Source: Hyphomicrobiales bacterium
GTDB taxonomy: Bacteria; Pseudomonadota; Alphaproteobacteria; Rhizobiales; S144-23
DNA: 8,351 nt
NCBI GenBank assembly: GCA_015494375.1
Contig: WGBL01000003.1
Span: 1-8,351, forward strand
Reading direction: 5' to 3'
In this document: in pieces, positions 1 to 5,628 of the stretch
Layout: each line of letters starts with the position of its first letter
Position numbering within the stretch: position 1 is the stretch's first letter
Made by a program: the position numbers and the translations under genes
The notes under the pieces: model-generated
Databases searched by the model: none
Told to the model about the DNA's origin: nothing
What the model saw: only the letters and a program-made list of their open reading frames with translations

Positions 1-104
1 CAGAGCGGCAGACCAACACCGTTGCGGCGCTTGGCCCTGGATCGCCGGGCCATGACCCGGCGATCCAGGGCCAAGCGCCGCAACGGTGTTGGTCTGCCGC
101 TCTG
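1..104. repeat. Perfect 49-bp inverted repeat with 6-nt loop
   Basis: The arms at 1-49 and 56-104 are exact reverse complements, separated by CCATGA at 50-55. The left arm starts at the window edge, so the palindrome may be longer than seen. The inner part (GATCGCCGGG / CCCGGCGATC) resembles the core of REP-like intergenic palindromes common in alphaproteobacteria. It lies beyond the 3' end of the gsp operon, so a transcript boundary role is possible, but there is no T-run typical of an intrinsic terminator. A fold-back assembly artefact is an alternative for a perfect palindrome this long. Confidence 0.9.
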
Positions 105-117
105 GATGCCGGGTCTG

Positions 118-200
118 CTCCCCGGGTCAAGCCCGGGCATGACGCAAAGTGGAAAGCGAGGCCTCTTTCTTTGGCGTCATCGCCGTCCTCGGGCATGACG
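118..200. repeat. REP-like palindromic cluster
   Basis: Several nested inverted repeats lie here. CCCGGG at 121-126 pairs with CCCGGG at 132-137 around TCAAG. ATGACGC-AAAG (139-148) continuing to GAAAG (152-156) pairs imperfectly with CTTTC-TTTGGCGTCAT (165-180). CGTCAT (175-180) can also pair with ATGACG (195-200). The word GGGTCAAGCCCGGGCATGAC is typical of dispersed intergenic repeats in Hyphomicrobiales; that is from general knowledge, not a search. The position just after the last gsp gene fits an mRNA 3'-end stabiliser or terminator, which is inference. Confidence 0.6.
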
Positions 201-311
201 AAGGGCGTGCGTGCGGGCAAGGGTGAGGAGGCGGGCCACTCGTGGGCAGCTCGCGCAACTGAGTTGATGACAAATAAGCTCAATCGGGCAAGGCGGGATG
301 GGCGACGAAGC
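201..311. other. Intergenic stretch without a recognised feature
   Basis: This lies between the REP-like cluster and the stop of the last gsp gene. The only structure seen is a small hairpin, CAAC-TGA-GTTG, at about 257-267. Open frames through here on either strand look like chance frames in GC-rich DNA. No gene or promoter is supported. Confidence 0.5.
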
Positions 312-983
312 TCAGTCGGGAAGCTTGAGGGTGATTGTTTGCTCGTTTTTCTCAAGTGTCACCTCGCGGGCGGCGATGCGCGCGACCTTCCAACCGCTCA
401 TCGTGTCGCCCTGACGCACGACATAGCTGAGCCCGCCCGGCCGCGCGACCAGAAGGGCGACCGCCTGTTTGGGCTCGCGCAAGATACCAAGGAGCTCGAA
501 GCGGACGGGGCTCTTGCGGACGACCGGCCTGGGGGCCGGGCGAGCAACGACGGGCCTGGGTTTGGGAGGTGGCCTGCGGCTTGGTGAAAAAAGCGGGCGG
601 GCGATGATCTCGGGAAAGTCCGACGACTTGAGATGGGCAAGCGGATGCTGGAGAGCCAGGCGTTCGGCTGTCTGGCCCGCCTGCCTCGCCCGCCTTTCGG
701 CTTTGCGGCCACTGGCGGGGCGCGAGGCTTGAGCGCGCTTTTCGGGGTTTGCACGCGTGGCGAGATTTGCGCGCGTTTCAGCTCTTTCAATTTGTGCAGT
801 TTGTGGCGCGTCTGCAAATCCTCGGAGCCCTCTGGCGGGGGCGAGGCTCGAGGTGCTCGAAAGGTCGCCCTCGCCCGGCCCGCCCTCACCTTGGCGCACC
901 GCCCCTCGTGCGAGAACCGCAAGCGCGACAAGCGTCGTGCCGGCAAAGAGCAAGGCCAGGCGCCAGAATTTGCCGCGCTTCAC
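312..983 (-). CDS. gspN: T2SS GspN/GspC-like inner-membrane clamp protein (PilP/HR-type domain)
   Basis: This 223-residue protein ends the operon. It has a basic N-terminus and one membrane segment (about residues 8-26), so the bulk should be periplasmic. A low-complexity Ala/Arg/Glu-rich linker follows (about 30-115), then RPLFSPSRRPP (129-139), a Pro/Arg/Val repeat (140-157) and a small beta-rich domain (160-222) with the pattern FELLGILREP..AVALLV...VRQGDTMSGWKVARI. That pattern matches the HR/PilP-like domain of GspC and of alphaproteobacterial proteins annotated GspN, which link the inner-membrane platform to the GspD secretin. No PDZ domain follows, unlike classical GspC. The start is GTG (983-981), overlapping the gspM stop as GTGA and preceded by GAGGAGG six bases upstream. 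Whether it is called N or C is a naming issue; membership of the T2SS is firm by context. Confidence 0.85.
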   Translation of the reverse strand: MKRGKFWRLALLFAGTTLVALAVLARGAVRQGEGGPGEGDLSSTSSLAPARGLRGFADAPQTAQIERAETRANLATRANPEKRAQASRPASGRKAERRARQAGQTAERLALQHPLAHLKSSDFPEIIARPLFSPSRRPPPKPRPVVARPAPRPVVRKSPVRFELLGILREPKQAVALLVARPGGLSYVVRQGDTMSGWKVARIAAREVTLEKNEQTITLKLPD

Positions 984-1597
984 GACTGCCCTCCTCGTCC
1001 GCTCCGGGTCCGGGCCCGGGCTCCGCGGTCGGCGGAATAGTAGGCCACAATCCGAAAGGCGACATCGAGCTCGCTGTGTGTGCGGCCGCCCGGTGGCGGC
1101 GGCAGTGCACGCACCGTCAGCTCATCAACAAACAAAAGTGGCGTGCCGCTCTCGAGATCGACGAGCAAGTCACGCAGCCCCTTGAGTGTCAGGCGCGCCA
1201 CGAGCGTCATGGCGATCCGCGTGAGCACGCCGTCCTCCTTCGGTGCATGGAGCTGAATGCTCGATGCCCGCCCATTGTGCGCAACAAGACGCCTGAGAAC
1301 GAGCTGTTGCAGCTCCGCCCCTGCAATGCCGGTGGTCTCGCCGGCAAGCAGAAACTTGAGATGATCATCGCCCGCAAGCGCGCGCCGGCTCTCCTCGCCT
1401 GAAGCGCCGAGTCGCTGGGCCAGGAGGCGCAGTTTGCTCAGCCTCACTGTGTCGCGCTCGATGGCCTGTGCCGTCCTTTCGGCTGCGAGGTGGGGGGCAA
1501 CCGCCAGCGCGGCGAGGCCCAGCAGCACCGCCACAAGAATGAGAAAGGCGAGTGCGCGGGACGAGGCGCGGCCTTCGGAAAGCGCCCTCGTGGTCAT
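980..1597 (-). CDS. gspM: T2SS inner-membrane platform protein GspM
   Basis: This 205-residue protein has a short cytoplasmic N-terminus, one membrane segment (about 16-34), a coiled-coil-like stretch (about 38-65) and a periplasmic ferredoxin-like region. Recognisable signatures are FLLAGETTGIAGAELQQLV (82-100), which matches the FL.G.t...A.AeLQ pattern of the short GspM type (T2SSM_b), and LTLKGLRDLLVDLESGTPLLFVDEL (136-160), the R-x-L-x-G-l..ll..lE...P.lf.d motif. GspM partners GspL and stabilises it in the assembly platform. The ATG at 1597 overlaps the gspL stop (ATGA, 1594-1597) and follows GGGGAGGT (1604-1611) at good spacing. The C-terminus overlaps the next gene by four bases. An Arg/Gly-rich tail (191-205) follows the conserved domain. 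Confidence 0.9.
   Translation of the reverse strand: MTTRALSEGRASSRALAFLILVAVLLGLAALAVAPHLAAERTAQAIERDTVRLSKLRLLAQRLGASGEESRRALAGDDHLKFLLAGETTGIAGAELQQLVLRRLVAHNGRASSIQLHAPKEDGVLTRIAMTLVARLTLKGLRDLLVDLESGTPLLFVDELTVRALPPPPGGRTHSELDVAFRIVAYYSADRGARARTRSGRGGQS
990..996 (-). promoter_or_regulatory. Shine-Dalgarno of the gspN-like gene
   Basis: GAGGAGG on the minus strand, six bases before the GTG at 983. It supports the non-ATG start and lies within the end of gspM, so the two genes are probably translationally coupled. Confidence 0.7.
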
Positions 1598-2850
1598 GTG
1601 TCGACCTCCCCAAGAAGCCGCGCCGAAATGGTGAAGCGCTCGCCGGGCTTGCCTTTCTCACGGATGGTCGGGGCCGAGAAGGCGACATCGGCAAAGAGCG
1701 GCATCGCCTCGAGCCGCTCGACCAGCGAGGCGGCATCGCGCGCCGTCCCCGTGATCAGCAGCCGCTCGCCACGCAACTCGAGCCGCGTCAGATAAGCGTC
1801 GTCGGGCAGCGCCCGGGTGAGTGCCGCAAGCACGACCACCACGGCCGGCCGGCGTTTGCGCAATTCCACGAGACGCCGGCGCTGGGCAATGCGCTCGGCG
1901 CGGCGGCTGTTGGCCTCTCGTACCTCCGCGACACGCGCTTGGAGGGCAGCGAGCTCTGCGGCAATCGCCCGATGCGCGCGATAGGCGGGCAGCCATCGCC
2001 AGAGGCCGAGGCCAGCGATGGCTAGAGCGATGACGAGAAAGAGCACGAGGCTGTTGCGAATGGAGCGGGCACGCCGTGCCGCCTTCTCCACCTCTCCGGG
2101 CGCGAGCAGCGGAATGCCGCGTTCTGCTTGGGGGCTTGTGGCGAATTCGATGTGTTCGACGCGGACACCGAGCCGTGCAGCCTCCTCGAGCGCCTCGCTG
2201 AGCAGGGCTTTACTGGTGGCGGCGGTGCGGACCTTGAGCTGCCCGTCACCGTCTCCCGCCCCCTGCACCTCATAGCCGATCCGCGCCTCTGAGATCGGCC
2301 AGGGCATGACGGGCTCGAGCTGGTTGGTGATGATGGGCTCGAGCACATCTCGCGCCGCTTCGGGGATCTGCAGCTCGCGCTCGAGCACCTGATCCTCGCC
2401 CAAGCGCAGAAGAGCCGGCGAGCCGCGCCGCAAGCCCCGTACTCTTGTAAATGGTTTGCTCTTGTCGGCGCTGCTCTTGGCGCCCTTACTCTTGGCGCCC
2501 TTGCCCTTGCTCTTGGCGCCCCCGCTCTCGCCGTCTCTCCTCTTGCCGTCTCTCCTGTCGCCGTCCTGGCTCTCTTCAGCGGCGCGCGCCGCAACATTGC
2601 GTCCCATGGCCGCAAGGCGCGCCAGCGTGGTGAGCCCCTTGCGCTTGACGGCAAAGACCTCGAGCCCATCCGCAGACTTGAATATGAGCGCCTTATAGCG
2701 CTTGCGAGCGGGGCCTCGGCGCCCGGACGAAGCCGAGAGCGCGGCCAGCCACCATGCAAAGCCCCGCGCGAGCCCGCCCTTCTCACCCTCCTTGTGCTGC
2801 TCGGGCGGGGCGATCATGCCAGTGTCTCGATCGCGATCGCGTCGGCTCAT
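1594..2850 (-). CDS. gspL: T2SS GspL (PilN-domain, reduced cytoplasmic part)
   Basis: This 418-residue bitopic protein recruits the GspE ATPase to the platform and pairs with GspM. Residues 1-50 are charged and not recognisable. Residues 52-95 are a weakly conserved piece, and 96-132 are a Lys/Ser/Gly/Asp linker of low complexity. Residues 143-265 form the part of the actin-like cytoplasmic domain kept in this lineage, with ERELQIPEAARDVLEPII.NQLEPVMPWP (157-184). A membrane helix (about 267-286) and a coiled coil (290-335) follow. A periplasmic PilN-type domain (336-412) reads VLAALTRALPDDAYLTRLEL, GTARDAASLVERLEAMPLFADVAF and RFTISARL. The ATG at 2850 lies 33 bases after the gspK stop; the upstream GGAA is a weak ribosome site. 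The stop overlaps gspM. The family is clear from the C-terminal half and position; the N-terminal 140 residues are the uncertain part. Confidence 0.88.
   Translation of the reverse strand: MSRRDRDRDTGMIAPPEQHKEGEKGGLARGFAWWLAALSASSGRRGPARKRYKALIFKSADGLEVFAVKRKGLTTLARLAAMGRNVAARAAEESQDGDRRDGKRRDGESGGAKSKGKGAKSKGAKSSADKSKPFTRVRGLRRGSPALLRLGEDQVLERELQIPEAARDVLEPIITNQLEPVMPWPISEARIGYEVQGAGDGDGQLKVRTAATSKALLSEALEEAARLGVRVEHIEFATSPQAERGIPLLAPGEVEKAARRARSIRNSLVLFLVIALAIAGLGLWRWLPAYRAHRAIAAELAALQARVAEVREANSRRAERIAQRRRLVELRKRRPAVVVVLAALTRALPDDAYLTRLELRGERLLITGTARDAASLVERLEAMPLFADVAFSAPTIREKGKPGERFTISARLLGEVDT
2455..2565 (-). repeat. Low-complexity GAKS-type repeats in gspL
   Basis: Direct repeats inside gspL: the word GGCGCCAAGAG(C/T) (minus strand) occurs three times between about 2473 and 2520, with interposed AAGGGC. 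It is preceded by repeats of GA(C/T)GGC...AGAGACGG type around 2525-2565. The encoded residues 96-132 are almost only K, S, G, A, D, R and E. This is expected to be a disordered cytoplasmic linker of variable length. Confidence 0.8.
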
Positions 2851-2883
2851 GCTCAGTTCCGGCTCAGTTTTGGCGCCTGGCGC

Positions 2884-4137
2884 TCAATTGGGGCTCCAGG
2901 CGAGGACACGATAGGGTGATTCTTTGTCTGCTCCGAGCAGGATGACGGCTTGCAGTCTTGGCCCCAGCCCCTCCAGCTCCTGCAGCTCCTCGGCACCGGC
3001 CCCCTGGGCGTTCCCACTCTTGGCGCCCTGTCTCGGGGCCTGGGCGCGCACGCCCATGGAATCGGGCACAAGCGCAACATCGATCACAAGGGCACGGCGG
3101 CCCTTGCCGGGTGCAGCGGGGGCCTTGGCATTGGCGCCGCTGTCGGGTTGCTGCGCCGCCTTGGCACCGGGACCGGTGGGCGCATTGCCCGCCTCCGACC
3201 CCGTTCTCGTCGCTCCTCCAACGCCCGTCGCTTCGCCGTTGCCCGTCGCCCCCCCGATATTGCCCCCGCCTCGGCCGCTGATCCCCCAGTCGAACGAAAT
3301 ACCCGAGGCGCTCTCGAGAGCCCGCAAAACGGCAGCCGGCGCCCCATCTCGCGCAAACCTGCCAGCGGTGCCAAAAACCGTGAGATAAGGCCGCAGCTTG
3401 GCGTAGGTGGCATAATCCATGCCGAGCACATCTTGCAATTGGGCCACGTGCATGAATTCCTCATCGCCGGCACCATAAGGGCGCCGCGCGATGCCATAGT
3501 GCAAATCTTCGGCGCCCTGGACACGAGCATTGTGGTCACGGTCGCGCCAATCCAATACCCGATCCCGGATCTCACCAGCCTTCACCGGCGAGGTGACGAA
3601 TTGGTTTATGAGGCCATAAAGCAGTCGGCCGTTCGCCTTGTTGAGATCGATGAGGCTGTTGGTATCGCGCATGCGGATGGCAAGGCGATGACCATCATAG
3701 CGGACATAGCGAACCTCGCCATCGGCGGGCCAATGCTCGCTCTTGTTGCTTGCAAGGGCATGGGCGGCGGCAATGGCCACACCAGCTTCGAGTGCGCCGA
3801 GCATGCGGGCGCGCGCAATCTCGCTGCCGACCACCTTGATGTTGCTGTGCACCGAGGCGGTGAAGGCCACAACCAGCAATGCGAGCGCGGCGACAATCCA
3901 TAGCACAACCACGAGCACCATGCCGCGCTCGCCGTCCGTTGTGCCAGATGCGCCAGAGGCGCCAGACGCCCCAGATGTGCCAGATGCTGTTGCCCCTGCC
4001 GCCACTGCGCCAAGGGCACGCAGGCGCGTCGCGCCCCAAGCCCGTGTAAGCCTCCGCATCGAGCACTCTTGAATGCGCCTCACAATCACCTCAGCCTGGT
4101 GCCTTGTCATGATCTCCTCAGCCTGGTGCCTTGGCAT
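2884..4137 (-). CDS. gspK: T2SS minor pseudopilin GspK
   Basis: GspK sits at the tip of the pseudopilus with GspI and GspJ. The prepilin-peptidase site is GERG^MVLVVVLW, cleaved after Gly72 in this frame. Mature position 5 is Val (Val77) rather than Glu, which is the known hallmark of GspK. The globular part has DTNSLIDLNKANGRLLYGLI (158-177), DWRDRDHNARVQGAEDLHYG (196-215) and FMHVAQLQDVLG (228-239), then a Gly/Ala/Thr-rich insert (286-348) and the family end LLGADKESPYRVLAW (400-414). Total length (417) exceeds the usual 300-340 because of the long leader and this insert. Start choice is open: ATG 4137 overlaps gspJ by 20 bases; ATG 4110 has GAGGAG only three bases upstream; GTG 4083 has GAGG five bases upstream; ATG 4059 would leave a 46-residue leader. 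The first 18 codons are a tandem 9-codon duplication (MPRHQAEEI / MTRHQAEVI). Confidence 0.9.
   Translation of the reverse strand: MPRHQAEEIMTRHQAEVIVRRIQECSMRRLTRAWGATRLRALGAVAAGATASGTSGASGASGASGTTDGERGMVLVVVLWIVAALALLVVAFTASVHSNIKVVGSEIARARMLGALEAGVAIAAAHALASNKSEHWPADGEVRYVRYDGHRLAIRMRDTNSLIDLNKANGRLLYGLINQFVTSPVKAGEIRDRVLDWRDRDHNARVQGAEDLHYGIARRPYGAGDEEFMHVAQLQDVLGMDYATYAKLRPYLTVFGTAGRFARDGAPAAVLRALESASGISFDWGISGRGGGNIGGATGNGEATGVGGATRTGSEAGNAPTGPGAKAAQQPDSGANAKAPAAPGKGRRALVIDVALVPDSMGVRAQAPRQGAKSGNAQGAGAEELQELEGLGPRLQAVILLGADKESPYRVLAWSPN
3942..3987 (-). repeat. 9-bp tandem repeat in the gspK leader
   Basis: About five copies of a 9-bp unit (plus-strand GCCAGATGC and variants GCCAGAGGC, GCCAGACGC, CCCAGATGT). 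In gspK it encodes SGTSGASGASGASG, just before the prepilin-peptidase site, so it lies in the part removed on maturation. Confidence 0.85.
4084..4137 (-). repeat. 27-bp tandem duplication at the gspJ stop / gspK start
   Basis: Two 27-bp units, 4137-4111 and 4110-4084, share AGGCACCAGGCTGAGG and each begin with ATG. They encode MPRHQAEEI and MTRHQAEVI in the gspK frame. The first unit contains the gspJ stop (TGA at 4120-4118). The copy adds a second potential gspK start and a second ribosome-site-like GAGG. Confidence 0.9.
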
Positions 4138-5065
4138 CGCTTGTCGCCTTCTTCAGCTTCTCCTTTGCGGCTTTTCCAGCTCCCGGCTGCGCTTGGCCGC
4201 CGCGCCTTTGCGAACAGCCCCTTATCCGCTTTTTTGTCGACAGGCAGGCGCGCTCGAGCTCGATGCGCGGCCGCAGGATGATCGGCGCGGCAACGGGCCG
4301 GCCGCTCCGGGCATCTTTGATCTCAAGCCGAATGAGCGCGGGCAACTTGTCATCAAAGGGCCATGGGCTCTGCCAACGCCATTTGGTGCCGTCTGGCGCA
4401 CCATAGGAGAAGCGATAGGCGAATGGACCTTCGATTATCGGCACATTGTCGGTGCGCGGGCGCACCACCGAGCCGCCTTCAGGGTCGGCGCCAGCGGCGG
4501 CATCAAGCGCCGCAAAACTCTTGATCTCGGGATGATAGCGGGTGCGGCTTCGCACGAGCGCCGCCTTGCCCGCCGCACGCCCGTCAGCGGAAATGGCGGG
4601 CGCGACGGCATAAGTGATGAAATACGGCCCCGGCGTGCTGGGATAAGGGGGCGCGATGGCAACGAATGTGAGCGCATCGGTGCGACCGCGAAAGACATAT
4701 TTGATCGCCTTCTCGCCCGACCATATGACACGCTGCATGGTGGCGATGTCGCGCTCGAGAATGGCGCGCGCCCGCAGCAGCATGTCCTGGGCCACGAGCG
4801 CCCTTGCATAATGCTCCCAGCCATTGGTGATCGTGCGAAAGGCCCCCGAGACGAGCGCCAGAATGACAGTCAAGAGCGCAAGCGCAATCAGCATCTCTAT
4901 GAGTGTGAAGCCCCGCTCGCCGGCAAAGCGCCGCCGAGCCCTGTGGCGCCCGAGTCCGTCGGCCCTCCGGCAGCGACAAGACACGCGGCACTTGCGGCGC
5001 TTGTGGCGGGCATGGGCGGCCAATGCGGTTGTCAGCTCCGCTGTTGTCGGTGGCCAGGCGATCAT
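4118..5065 (-). CDS. gspJ: T2SS minor pseudopilin GspJ
   Basis: A type IV pilin-like protein forming the pseudopilus tip with GspI and GspK. The cleavage motif GERG^FTLIEMLIALALLTVILAL (Gly52, mature Glu5 = Glu57) is textbook. The globular part has ARALVAQDMLLRARAILERDI (87-107), PYFITYAV (147-154), PFAYRFSYGAPDG (214-226) and ALIRLEI (243-249), all GspJ-like, and a C-terminal cysteine pair (274, 284) that could form a disulfide in the periplasm. The ATG at 5065 overlaps the gspI stop as ATGA, which argues for this start, but it gives a 52-residue, Arg-rich leader. An in-frame GTG at 4984 would shorten it to 25. The Lys/Ala/Gly-rich tail (288-315) follows the conserved domain and runs into the 27-bp duplication shared with gspK. 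Confidence 0.9.
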   Translation of the reverse strand: MIAWPPTTAELTTALAAHARHKRRKCRVSCRCRRADGLGRHRARRRFAGERGFTLIEMLIALALLTVILALVSGAFRTITNGWEHYARALVAQDMLLRARAILERDIATMQRVIWSGEKAIKYVFRGRTDALTFVAIAPPYPSTPGPYFITYAVAPAISADGRAAGKAALVRSRTRYHPEIKSFAALDAAAGADPEGGSVVRPRTDNVPIIEGPFAYRFSYGAPDGTKWRWQSPWPFDDKLPALIRLEIKDARSGRPVAAPIILRPRIELERACLSTKKRIRGCSQRRGGQAQPGAGKAAKEKLKKATSDAKAPG

Positions 5066-5628
5066 GGGCGTCTTGCGAGTTTGAGCGTCGTCAGCCGCAG
5101 GCGCCGGCCCGAGGGGCTGTGGACGATGACGGCAATCTGAAAGAGTGCCCAGGGCGTCTTGGCAAGCGAGAGAGGCGTGCGCTCCGAGAGTGCGACCTCG
5201 AGCCGCCAGGTGAGCGCGCCTTGGCGGCCTTGATCGCGCCGGGGTGTCAGGGTCGGCCGCGCGGCCTCCTTGGCGAGCAGCGATTGGGCGAGGATGAGGG
5301 CGCGGGTTCGCTCATCGCCAAGGCGCACCATGCCAAGCCCGCTCGAATAGCCGGCAAATGCGCTCGAGAGCACAAGCGCAAGGATCGCCAGGGCCACAAG
5401 CGCCTCGAGCAACGTGAAACCCGCCTCGCGCTTCCGCCCCTGGGCGGCCCGATGTTCGGAGGGCCAAGCCGCTGGAGCCGGCGCCCGAGAGACACCACCC
5501 GCCGGCTCAAGACGCCTCGATCGAGACTCGCCCGGTAAGCCAATTGATGCGGACCAGATATGAGCCGCCGGCCTCCTTGGCCTCCTTGACCTCCTTGAAG
5601 TGAATTGCGCCACCTGTCGAACTCCCAT
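5062..5628 (-). CDS. gspI: T2SS minor pseudopilin GspI
   Basis: The motif REAG^FTLLEALVALAILALVLSSAF (cleavage after Gly70, mature Glu5 = Glu75) and the short globular domain (AQSLLAKEAARPTL 114-127; GALTWRLEVAL 137-147; ALFQIAVIVHSPSGRRLRLTTLKL 161-184) identify GspI, which nucleates the tip complex with J and K. The mature length of 118 residues is normal. The start is odd. The only in-frame standard start codons before the motif that I could find are ATG 5628 and GTG 5613 (GGGAG eight bases upstream); both lie deep inside gspH, overlapping it by 107-122 bases in another frame. The leader would then be 65-70 residues and rich in Arg and Pro. Initiation nearer the gspH stop (5507) at a non-standard codon cannot be excluded. 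Confidence 0.85.
   Translation of the reverse strand: MGVRQVAQFTSRRSRRPRRPAAHIWSASIGLPGESRSRRLEPAGGVSRAPAPAAWPSEHRAAQGRKREAGFTLLEALVALAILALVLSSAFAGYSSGLGMVRLGDERTRALILAQSLLAKEAARPTLTPRRDQGRQGALTWRLEVALSERTPLSLAKTPWALFQIAVIVHSPSGRRLRLTTLKLARRP

Noticed and set aside
73..77. Mature Val at position 5 of GspK as a mutation
   Set aside because: GspK normally lacks the Glu5 found in other pseudopilins, so this is expected.
171..587. Plus-strand open frame of 138 codons
   Set aside because: It is antisense to the end of the gspN-like gene, has no recognisable domain, and its composition reflects the GC-rich opposite strand.
2950..3903. Plus-strand open frame of 317 codons opposite gspK
   Set aside because: It mirrors gspK, whose product has clear GspK motifs throughout. 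No domain or ribosome site supports the antisense frame.
4073..5140. Plus-strand open frame of 355 codons opposite gspJ
   Set aside because: Long antisense frames are expected when a GC-rich gene avoids A/T in third positions. The product has no recognisable motif and gspJ is certain.
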